Source of the DNA: Arenimonas sp. SCN 70-307
Lineage (GTDB): Bacteria; Pseudomonadota; Gammaproteobacteria; Xanthomonadales; Xanthomonadaceae
DNA length: 64,000 nucleotides
Assembly: GCF_001724815.1 (NCBI RefSeq)
Contig: NZ_MEDO01000001.1
Location: 124,001-188,000 of the forward strand
Direction: 5' to 3'
Position numbers and translations under genes: made by a program. The notes under the pieces were generated by a model. It searched no databases. It was not told where the DNA came from and saw only the letters and a list, made by a program, of their open reading frames with translations. Positions 50,367-60,489 of this stretch are shown in pieces. Each line of letters begins with the position of its first letter. The stretch's first letter is position 1.

Positions 50367-51392
50367 TCAGGGCGTGGCGCTGGCGAGCTGGTTGCGGCCG
50401 GTGCGTTTGGCGCGGTAAAGCGCCTGGTCGGCGGCCTCGGTCCAGGCGCGCAGGCCACCGCCTTTCGGCGGACCGGCCAGGCCCAGGCTCAGCGTGAAGC
50501 GCAGGTCCGGATACGCCGGCAGCCTGCAGGCTGCCGCGGCCTGGCGCAGGGTTTCGGCGGTGCGCGTGGCGGCCGCCAGGTCCATCGGCAGCAGCACGGC
50601 GAATTCGTCGCCACCCAACCGGCCCGCGACCCGGCTGGGCGGCAGCTGCGTGTGAAGCAGCCCGGCCAGGGCGCGCAGCACGTCGTCGCCGGCGGCGTGG
50701 CCGAAGCGGTCGTTGATGGCCTTGAAGTGGTCCACGTCGAGCAGCACCAGCGTGGCCGGTTCGTCGTGGTGGCGGTGGCGTTCGAGCAGGCGCTCGGCCT
50801 GCGCCTTCCAGTGGCCGCGGCTGTCGAGGCCGGTGAGCTCGTCGCGCTGGGTCAGGGCCTCGAGCTGGCGGTTCTGCGTGTGCACGCGGTGGATCAGCCG
50901 GTGCAGGTTGGCGCTGACGGCCAGGGTGTGGATGGTCATCAGCGGCAGGCAGGCGGCGATGACGGCCGTGCGGCTGGGCAGGTCCACGACCCAGTCGTGC
51001 ACGAAGCCGGAAACCACCAGCGCCAGCACCATGCCGGGCAGGGCGTGCAGCCACAGGCGAGGCACGCCGGAATTGACCTTGTCGGCGCTGACCACCGTCA
51101 GCAGCACGGCCGAAGGCAGCAGGTTGAAGTGCATCATCGGCACCAGGCTGCCGGCGAGGGCCGAGTCGACCATGAAATTGCGCGCCTCGGCCGCGTAGCC
51201 ATCGGCGCTGCGCCGGGCCAGCCAGTAGGCCAGGTGCGGCCAGACAAAGCCGCTGGCGATCGTCCACGCCCACGCGCCCCAGCCGGCCTGCAGGTCGTGC
51301 AGCACCACCATCACCGGCAGCGCCGCCAGGCCCATGCCCAGCACGCGGAAGCGGTAGGTCATGCGCGGCAGGGATCGCGGGCGAGGCACCAT
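50367..51392 (-). CDS. MASE2-GGDEF diguanylate cyclase
   Basis: A 341-residue membrane protein with a MASE2-like N-terminal sensor (about five helices, residues 10-165) and a C-terminal GGDEF domain (LLDVDHFKAINDRFGHAAGD; GRLGGDEFAVLL). The active-site loop is intact and there is no RxxD inhibitory motif just before it. Expected to synthesise cyclic-di-GMP. ATG at 51392 follows GGGG; a later ATG at 51362 is possible. Confidence 0.92.
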   Translation of the reverse strand: MVPRPRSLPRMTYRFRVLGMGLAALPVMVVLHDLQAGWGAWAWTIASGFVWPHLAYWLARRSADGYAAEARNFMVDSALAGSLVPMMHFNLLPSAVLLTVVSADKVNSGVPRLWLHALPGMVLALVVSGFVHDWVVDLPSRTAVIAACLPLMTIHTLAVSANLHRLIHRVHTQNRQLEALTQRDELTGLDSRGHWKAQAERLLERHRHHDEPATLVLLDVDHFKAINDRFGHAAGDDVLRALAGLLHTQLPPSRVAGRLGGDEFAVLLPMDLAAATRTAETLRQAAAACRLPAYPDLRFTLSLGLAGPPKGGGLRAWTEAADQALYRAKRTGRNQLASATP

Positions 51393-51479
51393 CGCCCCAT
51401 CAAAGCACACTCGGCGGGCGCGGGAAACGAGGCGATTTCGCAGCAGGCGCCGGGCGGACGGGCCGCCCGGCGCCCCGGA

Positions 51480-52013
51480 TCAGCGCGGGATCTTGCGGTG
51501 CATGTAGCGATGCCCGTTGTTGGGCTGGAACTTCGAGCCGTGCGGGCCGGGCAGGGTGCGCTGGAGCGGGATGTGCGCCTTGGCCGAACGTTCGACCTGC
51601 GGGCCCTTGTGCACCTCGTGCGTCGCCGCCAGTGGTGCCGGGGGCGGTGCGGCGGGCTTGGCTGGCAGCGGTTCGGCCGCGCGGGGCCTGGCGACGACGG
51701 CCTTCTTCGCGACGGTCTTTTTCGCAGCGGCTTTCGTCGCGACTGCCTTTTTCGCGACGACTTTCTTCGTCGCGGTCTTTTTTGCCACGGACTTCTTCGC
51801 CACGACCTTTTTGGCCGTTGCCTTCTTCGCCACGGGCTTCTTTGCCACGGATTTCCTGGCGACGGTCTTCTTCGGCGCCGACTTCTTCCTGGCGACGGTC
51901 TTGCGTGCCGCGGTCTTCTTGGGCGCTGACTTTTTCGCGGCGGCTTTCTTCGCCGGGGCCTTCTTCTTCGCCACGACCTTGCGCGTGGCGGTCTTGCGGG
52001 CGTTACTGGCCAT
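51480..52013 (-). CDS. Lysine/alanine-rich histone H1-like protein
   Basis: A 177-residue protein whose first ~110 residues consist of irregular KK-x-VAKK / KKTVARK repeats, as in AlgP and other bacterial histone H1-like proteins that bind DNA nonspecifically. The last ~65 residues are not repetitive (HEVHKGPQVERSAKAHIPLQ) and end in HRYMHRKIPR. The repeat DNA is prone to slippage, so length may vary between strains. Confidence 0.82.
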   Translation of the reverse strand: MASNARKTATRKVVAKKKAPAKKAAAKKSAPKKTAARKTVARKKSAPKKTVARKSVAKKPVAKKATAKKVVAKKSVAKKTATKKVVAKKAVATKAAAKKTVAKKAVVARPRAAEPLPAKPAAPPPAPLAATHEVHKGPQVERSAKAHIPLQRTLPGPHGSKFQPNNGHRYMHRKIPR

Positions 52014-52142
52014 TCCAACCTCCGGGCTGCGGGGAAGCGGATGCACCGAGTTTATGCCAAATCCCCCCGCGAGGCGCGCGACTTGCCCCGCGGCCGTCAT
52101 GGCCTATCATCACGATTCCCCCGGAAAACTGGATCCCTGTCG

Positions 52143-52811
52143 ATGCGCGCAAGCCCGCTCCTGATCCTGGCCCTGGCGACCGCCACGCTGGCTTCGCCTG
52201 CCGCGGCCAACGTCTACAAGTGCACCATCAACGGCGAGGTCCGCTACCAGGACGGTCCCTGTCCCGGCAGCGACGGCCAGAAGCCCCATGTCGAGATAAA
52301 GCGCGATCCCGTTCCCGCGCCCCAGCCCGCGGCCGACGCGCCGGGCATCGCCCCGGCCGCCCCCGCGCAGGCGCCGGAGGAAGGCTCCGCCGCTTCGTCG
52401 GTGGCGCCGGCCGACCCGCAGGCCGGAACGATGGGCGGCGAAGCCACCCCCGCCCAGCTGCGCGCCGCCTTCGAGGCCCGCGCCGCCGCGCGCGAAGCCG
52501 CGCCGGTGCCGCCGCCGGCCGCGGACGGGCCGCCCGACCGGCTCAACGAGCTGCAGGCGCTGATCACCCAGGCCCAGCTCGCGCACCGGCAGCTGGTCAG
52601 CGAGCAGAACGAGGCCCTGCTCAAGCTGCGCGAGCAGTTCCAGGGCCGCGAAGACAGCGAAGAAGCCGTGTCCGCGATCCGCGGGGCCGAGTTCGACTGG
52701 CGCCAGCGCCGGTTGCAGGCCGCCGACCGCGAGCGCTCCCTGCAGGCCGAGATGTCGCGCCTTTGCCCGAACGGAGTGCTCAGCACGCGGGGGCGCCTGG
52801 AGTGCCGCTGA
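52143..52811 (+). CDS. DUF4124-type exported protein with coiled coil
   Basis: A 222-residue exported protein: signal peptide MRASPLLILALATATLASPA, a DUF4124-like start (NVYKCTINGEVRYQDGPCPG, with two conserved Cys), a Pro/Ala-rich linker (about 55-115) and a C-terminal coiled coil (ELQALITQAQLAHRQLVSEQ). Function unknown. The next gene begins within its last codons. Confidence 0.82.
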   Translation: MRASPLLILALATATLASPAAANVYKCTINGEVRYQDGPCPGSDGQKPHVEIKRDPVPAPQPAADAPGIAPAAPAQAPEEGSAASSVAPADPQAGTMGGEATPAQLRAAFEARAAAREAAPVPPPAADGPPDRLNELQALITQAQLAHRQLVSEQNEALLKLREQFQGREDSEEAVSAIRGAEFDWRQRRLQAADRERSLQAEMSRLCPNGVLSTRGRLECR

Positions 52812-53647
52812 GCGTCCCGCGCCGCTGGCTGTTCGCCCTCGCCCTGGCGGCGTCGGCGGCGTCGGCGCAGGACGCCGTGCGGGTCGGGGGCGACCCGCAC
52901 TATCCGCCCCATCATTACCTCGGCGCCGACGGCAAGCCGCAGGGCTTTGACATCGCGGTGCTCGACGCCGTCGCCGACGCCGAGGGGCTTTCGCTGTCCG
53001 TGGAGTTCGGCGAATGGTCGGGCGTGCTCGACCGGCTCGAGCGCGGCGAGCTGGACCTGGTGCCGATGTTCATCTCCGACGACCGGCGCCAGCGTTTCCT
53101 GTTCAGCCGCCCGGTGATGCGCCGGCACCACGTGCTCTACGGCCGCGGCGGCGAGCGCATCACCGACGTGCAGCAGCTCGCCGGCCGGCGCGTGGCGGTG
53201 CAGTTCGGTGGCATGGCCTGGGAATGGATGGTCAATTCCGGCGCCGACGCCGTGCTGCGGCCGGTGAACGAAGAATCGCTGGTGCTGGTGGAAGTGGTTC
53301 GCGGCGATGCCGACTTCGCCCTGCTGCCCGAGGACATCGGGCGCCATGCACTGGTGGCGCAGCGGCTGGAGGGCATCGAGGTGGTCGGCCCGCCCTGGCT
53401 CGAGCTCGACTACGCCTTCGGCATCAACCCCGCGCGCCCGGACCTGGTGGAGCGCATCGACGCCGGCCTCGGCAAGCTCGAGCGCGACGGCCAGCTCGAG
53501 GCGCTGCGCCGCCAGTGGCTCGAGCCGCGGGCCGTTGCCGATTCGCGCGCCTGGTCGGTCTGGTGGCTGCTGCCCATCGCCGTGGTGCTCTCGGGCGTGC
53601 TGGTCTTCCTCGTCATCGAAAGGCGTTCACACCGGCCCCCGGCCTGA
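52802..53647 (+). CDS. Periplasmic solute-binding domain protein with C-terminal membrane helix
   Basis: A 281-residue protein with signal peptide (to ASAQD) and a bacterial type 3 solute-binding domain (VRVGGDPHYPPHHYLGADGK, GFDIAVLDAVADAEGL, LDLVPMFISDDRRQRF). It ends in one membrane helix (WWLLPIAVVLSGVLVFLVIE) and a short basic tail. Sensor kinases and cyclases carry this input-plus-helix layout, but the output domain is missing here. GTG start overlaps the previous gene by ten bases. Confidence 0.8.
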   Translation: MPLSVPRRWLFALALAASAASAQDAVRVGGDPHYPPHHYLGADGKPQGFDIAVLDAVADAEGLSLSVEFGEWSGVLDRLERGELDLVPMFISDDRRQRFLFSRPVMRRHHVLYGRGGERITDVQQLAGRRVAVQFGGMAWEWMVNSGADAVLRPVNEESLVLVEVVRGDADFALLPEDIGRHALVAQRLEGIEVVGPPWLELDYAFGINPARPDLVERIDAGLGKLERDGQLEALRRQWLEPRAVADSRAWSVWWLLPIAVVLSGVLVFLVIERRSHRPPA

Positions 53648-53727
53648 GCCCGCGGCTGGCCGGCCCGGGCGCGCAGGTGCGTAAGGCAGGAAGAGGCGCC
53701 CGCCCAGCGGCGCCCGGAGAAGCCGGC

Positions 53728-54300
53728 ATGCCGCGTTCCCCCTGGCTCCTGCTCCTGCTCGCCCCGGCGTTCGCGCTGGGGCTGGCCGGCTGCGCGGCCG
53801 AAGGGGCGGGCAGCGCGGGGCCTGCCGCCCAGGCGCCGGCCACCGGGTCGGCGGGCGAATCGGGCACGGGCAGCAACCGCGTCGGCTTCCGGGTCGACGG
53901 CCAGGCCTTCGCTTTCCGCACGCCGCAGGTGCGCCATGTGCGCAGCCGGGCTGCCGAGGGCCTGGTGGCCGAGAGCTTCGAACTGGCCAGCGGCGACCAG
54001 AGCCTCTACGCGCGGCTGGTGCTGCTGGTACCCGCCGGCCAGGCGGACCTCACCGGCAGCTATCGCGCCGTCTCCCTCGACAAGGACGCCGGCGAGGCCG
54101 GCGTGGGCGAGCTGCTGCTGGCGGAGGAGACCGACCCGGCGCGTGGCCGCCGGATGTTCCCCAGCGGCGCCGGCCGCATCGAGGTCGAGCAGCGCGAGGG
54201 CTATTTCACCGTGCGCTTCGAGGTCACCGGCGACGGCCTGTTCCGTGAAGAAGACGCGGCCCCGGTGACCGGCGAGATGGCCTTTTACGCGCCGTCCTGA
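53728..54300 (+). CDS. Lipoprotein of unknown function
   Basis: A 190-residue lipoprotein with lipobox GLAGC (Cys at about 22), a Gly/Ala/Ser linker and a beta-rich domain (NRVGFRVDGQAFAFRT, AGRIEVEQREGYFTVRFEV). Not recognised. The linker DNA is very GC-rich. It lies 80 bases after the solute-binding gene. Confidence 0.75.
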   Translation: MPRSPWLLLLLAPAFALGLAGCAAEGAGSAGPAAQAPATGSAGESGTGSNRVGFRVDGQAFAFRTPQVRHVRSRAAEGLVAESFELASGDQSLYARLVLLVPAGQADLTGSYRAVSLDKDAGEAGVGELLLAEETDPARGRRMFPSGAGRIEVEQREGYFTVRFEVTGDGLFREEDAAPVTGEMAFYAPS

Positions 54301-54387
54301 GGCTTTGCCCGGAACTGTGATCCGGCGCTTGGGCGAGGGCGGCGGCATGGGGTAACGTGGGGCGGTCAGGCGAGGGACGGGGGAGCG

Positions 54388-55560
54388 ATGGGCGGCGAGT
54401 CGGCGGCGAAAGCCCGCATCCTGGTGGTTGACGACTCCAAGTTGATGCGCAAGGCGGCGACGAAGATGCTCGGGGACGAGTTCGACGTTGTCACCGCCGA
54501 CGACGGCGTGGACGCCTGGGAGCAGCTGGGCCGCGACGCAAGCATCCAGGTCGTCTTCACCGACCTCAACATGCCGCGCATGGATGGTTACGAGCTGCTG
54601 CGCCAGGTGCGCGGCGCCAGCGACGGCGGCGTGGCCGGGCTGCCCCTCATCGTCGTCACCGGCGCCGAAAACGACGAAGCGGCGCGCATGAAGGCGCTGG
54701 ACATGGGCGCCACCGACTTCATCACCAAGCCCTTCACCACCTCCGACCTGGTGGCGCGCGCCCGCGCGCACTCGACCTACCAGCGCGTCACCCGCCAGCT
54801 GCAGTCGCAGGTGCAGGTGGACGCGCTCACCGGCCTGGCCAACAAGGCCGGCTTCCTCGACCGCCTGCGCCAGGACATCGCCTACGCCAGCCGGCACCAG
54901 CAGCCGTTGTGCCTGGTGCGGCTGGAGGTGGAGGACTTCCACCGCTTCTTCCTGCACAACGGCCGCGAGGTGGCCGAGGGCCTGGTGCTGCAGATCGCAC
55001 GGCTGCTGCGCGGCCGCATCCGCAAGGAAGACACCGGCGGCCGCGTGGCGCTGGGCAGCTTCGCGCTCTCGCTGCCGGGCGGCCAGCCCGAGGGCATCGC
55101 GGCGATGGTCGCGAGGATCCAGGCCGAGGTCACCGCCAATCCGCCGCTGCACGAGGGCGAGCCGGTGGCGGTGAAGCTGCACGCCGCCGTGCTCAGCCCG
55201 CTCACCGACGGCGTTCTCACGCCCGAGGAGGCGATGGACGCCTGCCAGGCGCGCCTGGACGTGGCGCGCGAGTCGGGCGCGGCGGTGCTGGTGCCGCCGC
55301 CTGCGGTGGTCGCGCCGGTGGCCGCGACCGAGCCGGAAGTTGCGCAGGCCGAAGCGCCCGAGGAGGCCGCCGCGCCCGCGGTTCCGTCGGTAGCGCCCGC
55401 GCCGCCCGTGAGCGTCGACGCCGCGCTCGAAGCGCTCAAGGCCGGCCGCGGCAGCGAGCTGGCGCCGCAGTTGCCGGCGCTGGTCGTGCGCATCCTGCCG
55501 CTGCTGCGCCTGCTCGGGCCGCGCCAGCGCGCCCAGCTGATCGAATTTCTCCAGAAGTAG
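54388..55560 (+). CDS. Response regulator with degenerate GGDEF domain
   Basis: A 390-residue protein: receiver domain (ILVVDDSKLMRKAA, phospho-acceptor in VVFTDLNMPRMDGYEL, Lys in FITKPF), then a GGDEF-like domain (VDALTGLANKAGFLDRLRQD) whose signature is lost (GGRVALGSFALSL). It ends with a long Ala/Pro/Val linker and a short C-terminal helix bundle (LRLLGPRQRAQLIEFLQK). It cannot be a cyclase; a phosphorylation-dependent binding or scaffolding role is inferred. No histidine kinase is adjacent. Confidence 0.88.
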   Translation: MGGESAAKARILVVDDSKLMRKAATKMLGDEFDVVTADDGVDAWEQLGRDASIQVVFTDLNMPRMDGYELLRQVRGASDGGVAGLPLIVVTGAENDEAARMKALDMGATDFITKPFTTSDLVARARAHSTYQRVTRQLQSQVQVDALTGLANKAGFLDRLRQDIAYASRHQQPLCLVRLEVEDFHRFFLHNGREVAEGLVLQIARLLRGRIRKEDTGGRVALGSFALSLPGGQPEGIAAMVARIQAEVTANPPLHEGEPVAVKLHAAVLSPLTDGVLTPEEAMDACQARLDVARESGAAVLVPPPAVVAPVAATEPEVAQAEAPEEAAAPAVPSVAPAPPVSVDAALEALKAGRGSELAPQLPALVVRILPLLRLLGPRQRAQLIEFLQK

Positions 55561-55574
55561 GCCCACGCCCCCCG

Positions 55575-56894
55575 ATGATGCTTGCCACCTTGCTGCCGGC
55601 GCTGCTGGCCACCGCTTCGGCCAACGCGCCGACCTTGCCGCCGCTGGTTCCGCTTCGCGAACGTGCGGCGGTCGAGAACGAAATCCTCGAGCAGCGCCTG
55701 CAGCAGCTGCTGCCGCCGCTGATGGCCGAAGCCGGGCTGGACATGTGGCTGGTGCTCTCGCGCGAATACGCCGAGGACCCGGTCTACTTCACCCTGGTGC
55801 CGCAGCCGACGTTCGCGGCGCGCCGCACCACGCTGCTGGTGTTCCACCGCCGCGCCGACGGCAGCGTCGAGCGGCTGGCGGTGAACCGCTATCCGCTGGG
55901 CGGGCCCTACGCCTCGGCCTGGTCGGGCGGCGACCTCGAGGCGCAGTGGCAGGCGCTGGGCGAGTTGATCGTCGCGCGCGATCCCCGGCGCATCGGCATC
56001 AATGTCTCGCGCGACTGGGCCCTGGCCGACGGCCTGAGCCACGGCCTGCAGCAGCGCCTGCGCGCGGTGCTGCCCGAGGCCTACCAGGCGCGCCTGGTGC
56101 CGGCCGAGCAGCTGGTGGTGCGCTGGAGCGAGACGCGCACGCCGGCCGAAGCGCCGCACCACGCGGCGGCCATGGCCACCGCGCGCGCCGTCATCGCCGA
56201 GGCTTTCTCCAACCGCGTGATCACGCCGGGCGAGACCACCACCGACGACGTGGCCTGGTACATCCGCCAGCGCTTCGAGTCGCTGAACCTGCCGGTGTGG
56301 TTCCAGCCCGACGTCAACCGCCAGCGCGCCGGCGACGACTGCACGCGCGAGAGCACCTTCTGCGGGGGGCAGGGCGTGATCGAGCGCGGCGACGTGCTGC
56401 ACACGGACGTGGGCGTGTGTTACCTCAAGCTGTGCACCGATACGCAGGAGATGGGCTACGTGCTGCGCGAGGGCGAAGCGGAGGTGCCCCGCTCGCTGCG
56501 TGAGGCGCTGGCCGCCGGCAACCGCTGGCAGGACCTGCACACGGGCGAGTTCCGCGCCGGCCGCACCGGCGACGAAATCCTGGCCGCCACCCGCGCGGCC
56601 GCCGCGGCCGAGGGCCTGGTGTCGAGCACCTACAGCCACCCGCTGGGTTTCCGCGGCCACGCCGCCGGCCTGTCGGTGGGCATGTGGGACAACCAGGAAG
56701 GACCGGTGCCGGGCGGCGGCAGCTGGCCGCTCAACGAGTCCACGGGCTACGCCATCGAGGGCAACGTGCTGGCGCCGGTGCCCGAGTGGGGCGACACCTG
56801 GGTGCAGGTCAAGCTCGAGCAGGGCGCCTGGTTCGAGGGCGGCGCGGTGCGTTATCCGGCAGGGAGGCAGGTGCAATGGCACGTGGTGGAGTGA
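55575..56894 (+). CDS. M24-family (Xaa-Pro aminopeptidase-like) exported peptidase
   Basis: A 439-residue protein with a short signal peptide (to ASANA) and a creatinase/aminopeptidase fold. Metal-site motifs are partly visible: HTDVGVCY (Asp), HPLGFRGHAAG (His) and AIEGNVL (Glu). Some metal ligands depart from the standard pattern, so activity is uncertain. It overlaps the S9 peptidase start by one base (TGATG), suggesting joint processing of Pro-containing peptides in the envelope. Confidence 0.85.
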   Translation: MMLATLLPALLATASANAPTLPPLVPLRERAAVENEILEQRLQQLLPPLMAEAGLDMWLVLSREYAEDPVYFTLVPQPTFAARRTTLLVFHRRADGSVERLAVNRYPLGGPYASAWSGGDLEAQWQALGELIVARDPRRIGINVSRDWALADGLSHGLQQRLRAVLPEAYQARLVPAEQLVVRWSETRTPAEAPHHAAAMATARAVIAEAFSNRVITPGETTTDDVAWYIRQRFESLNLPVWFQPDVNRQRAGDDCTRESTFCGGQGVIERGDVLHTDVGVCYLKLCTDTQEMGYVLREGEAEVPRSLREALAAGNRWQDLHTGEFRAGRTGDEILAATRAAAAAEGLVSSTYSHPLGFRGHAAGLSVGMWDNQEGPVPGGGSWPLNESTGYAIEGNVLAPVPEWGDTWVQVKLEQGAWFEGGAVRYPAGRQVQWHVVE

Positions 56895-59395
56895 TGCGGC
56901 GCCTGGCGGTGCTGGCCCTGGCGCTGTGCCTTTCCGGCACGGCGCTGGCGCGCGATTTCCTGGTCAAGCCGGGCGAAGTGCCGGAGCTGCGGCCCGACGA
57001 GGGCTTCGTGCTGGTGGCCGTGGACACCGACGTGGACCTGCGTTCGATCAGCGTGCTCAGCACGACGCGCCTGTTCACCGGCGAGCGCATGCGCGGCATC
57101 AAGAAGGGGCAGAACTGGGGCCTGTACGTGATGCCGGCCGGCAGCTATCGCTGGGACAACGTGCGCACCCAGTGGATCCGCTGGGTGGTGCGGGACGACA
57201 AGGAATTCAGCTTCGTCTCGCGCGCCGGCGAAATCACCTACGCCGGTGACCTGGTCTACAAGCACATGCAGCGCATCCACGTGGCCAACCGCGGCCTGGC
57301 GGCGCTGGACTGGCTCGAGCGCGAGCACCCGCAGATCGCGGCGCGCCATCGCCTCGGCTATTCCGGCCACTACCCGGATCCGTTCCCGGACTTCTACCTC
57401 GCCGAACGCGAAGGCAAGGACGGCAAGCCGTCCGAGTGGGACCGTACGCTCGCGGCGCCGGAGCCGGGCGAACTGCCGGTCGACCCCAGGCTGCTCTGGC
57501 GCAGCGCGCGGGTGCAGGCGGTGGCGATGTCGCCCGACGGGCACCGCGTGGTGGCGGCCGTGCGCGAGGAGCGGCCGCCGAACGAGGCCGAAAAGGCCAA
57601 GCGCATCAAGTATGCCGGCGACGAGTCCAAGGCCGACCTGGCCCGGCCGGTCGCGGACTGGACGCTCGAGCTCTACGACATGCAGGCGGGCCGGGCGATC
57701 CGGCTGGCGGAAAGCAACGGGCCGGTCTCGGGGCTGGTCTGGCTCGACGAGCGGACGCTGGCGGCCTACATCACGGTGAACGTGCTGGTGCCGCCGGTGC
57801 TGTACATCATGCGCGACGCCGGCGAGGGCAAGTGGGACGTCGCGAGCGTGCCGCGCGTCGGCCGCATGGTGGACGCGCTGGCGGGCGATCCGGGGCACAT
57901 CCTGTTCGCCAGCGTGGCCTCCAACGGCAAGAACGCGGTGCATCGCATCGACGTGCGCAGCCAGCAGGTGCTGCGCGCGGCGAAGTTCCCGTTCCGCGAA
58001 CGGCTCAACATCGGCCTGGAAAACGACGTGGCCTGGTACACCGACGCCTCGGGCCGGATCCGCGCGGCCCTGGTCGAGCGCGAGGAGGGCACGGTGCTGG
58101 TGCACGGCGGCGACGGCGCCTACCGCGACGTGATGGCGCTCGACGACCCGGAAGGCTTCAGGCCGATGCTGGTGTCGGGCGACGGCAGCCTCATCTACGG
58201 CACCCTCGAGAAGGATCGCGGGCAGCGCGACCTGGTCGAGCTCGACCCGGCCACCGCCCGGGTCACGCGCACCGTTTTCAGCAAACCGGGCGTGGACATC
58301 GAGGCGCCGCTGTTCGCTTCCGACCACCGCCTGGTCGGCGTGCGCTATTACGAGGCCGGCCAGCTGGTGAGCGAATACTTCGACGCCGACCGCGCCAGCG
58401 TGGCGGCCTCGCTGCAGCGTGCCTTCCCCGACCGCACCGTGCTCACGCTCGGCCGCAGCCTCGACGGGCAGAGGGTGCTGCTGGCGGTGGACGGCAGCGA
58501 CCAGCCCGCGCAGCTGTTCCACTACGACCGCGGCGCCTCGCGCGTCCAGCTGGTGGACGAATCGGCGCCGTGGCTGGCCGAGATGGCGATGGCGCCCTCG
58601 ATCCCGATGAAGGTGCGCAGCCGCGACGGGCTCGAGGTCGAGGCCTTCCTCACCCTGCCGGCCGGCACGGGCCGGCGGCCGCTGGTGGTGATGCCGCATG
58701 GCGGACCGATCGGCGTGGCCGACCGGCGCCACTTCACGCCCGAGGTGCAGCTGCTGGCCTCGCTGGGCTACGCGGTGCTGCAGGTCAATTTCCGCGGTTC
58801 GGAAGGTTACGGCCGCGCGTTCCAGGAGGCCGGCCACCGCAGCCAGGGCCGGGGCATCGAGGACGACATCGACGCGGCCATCGATGCCGCGCTGGCGGCG
58901 CATCCGCTCGACGCCTCGCGCATGTGCGTGGTGGGCGCCAGCTACGGCGGCTATTCGGCGCTGTTCTCCGCGGTGCGCTGGCCGGGGCGTTTTCGCTGCG
59001 TGGCCTCGATCGCCGGCGTCAGCGACCGCATGCTGTTCTTCACCGCCAGCGACTCGGGCCGCGACGAAAAGGTGCGCGAGGCGATGGAGCGCATGATCGG
59101 CGACCCGCATACCGACCAGGCGCTGATGCGCGAGACCTCGCCCCTGTTCCGCTACACCGAGGTGCAGACGCCGGTGCTGCTGGTGCACGGCACCGCCGAC
59201 CTGCGCGTGGACTACGAGCACACCCGCCGGCTGGTGCGCATGCTGGGCATGGCCGGGCGTCCGCCGGCGCTGATGACCCTCGAGGACCAGGGGCATTCGC
59301 TCGAAGGCGAGGAACTCAATGCGAAGGTGTGGGGCAGCGTCGCTGCCTTCCTGCGCCAGCACCTGGGCGCGCCGGCCACGTCGCCGGCGCCCTGA
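56894..59395 (+). CDS. S9-family prolyl oligopeptidase-like exported peptidase
   Basis: An 833-residue exported serine peptidase: signal peptide (to ALARD), an extra N-terminal beta domain of about 120 residues resembling DUF2846 (GYYRWDN-like SYRWDNVRTQW, EITYAGDLVY), a beta-propeller (about 180-550), and the catalytic alpha/beta domain with GASYGGYSA (Ser), TADLRVDY (Asp) and DQGHSLEG (His). The added N-terminal domain is not normal for S9. Start overlaps the M24 stop; the gene ends directly against the convergent DUF808 gene. Confidence 0.92.
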   Translation: MRRLAVLALALCLSGTALARDFLVKPGEVPELRPDEGFVLVAVDTDVDLRSISVLSTTRLFTGERMRGIKKGQNWGLYVMPAGSYRWDNVRTQWIRWVVRDDKEFSFVSRAGEITYAGDLVYKHMQRIHVANRGLAALDWLEREHPQIAARHRLGYSGHYPDPFPDFYLAEREGKDGKPSEWDRTLAAPEPGELPVDPRLLWRSARVQAVAMSPDGHRVVAAVREERPPNEAEKAKRIKYAGDESKADLARPVADWTLELYDMQAGRAIRLAESNGPVSGLVWLDERTLAAYITVNVLVPPVLYIMRDAGEGKWDVASVPRVGRMVDALAGDPGHILFASVASNGKNAVHRIDVRSQQVLRAAKFPFRERLNIGLENDVAWYTDASGRIRAALVEREEGTVLVHGGDGAYRDVMALDDPEGFRPMLVSGDGSLIYGTLEKDRGQRDLVELDPATARVTRTVFSKPGVDIEAPLFASDHRLVGVRYYEAGQLVSEYFDADRASVAASLQRAFPDRTVLTLGRSLDGQRVLLAVDGSDQPAQLFHYDRGASRVQLVDESAPWLAEMAMAPSIPMKVRSRDGLEVEAFLTLPAGTGRRPLVVMPHGGPIGVADRRHFTPEVQLLASLGYAVLQVNFRGSEGYGRAFQEAGHRSQGRGIEDDIDAAIDAALAAHPLDASRMCVVGASYGGYSALFSAVRWPGRFRCVASIAGVSDRMLFFTASDSGRDEKVREAMERMIGDPHTDQALMRETSPLFRYTEVQTPVLLVHGTADLRVDYEHTRRLVRMLGMAGRPPALMTLEDQGHSLEGEELNAKVWGSVAAFLRQHLGAPATSPAP

Positions 59396-60352
<957 letters not shown>

Positions 60353-60489
60353 GGGGCGGTCCGGGTTGGGCGGTGCGCGATTCTGGCACCGGCGGGCCGC
60401 CGAAGGGGAGGGCTGGCCCGCCGGGCGGCGGCGGGCGCGGTGCGGGGGCCGCTTAGACTGTGCGCCATGCCTTACCGGAGTGCCCGTCG

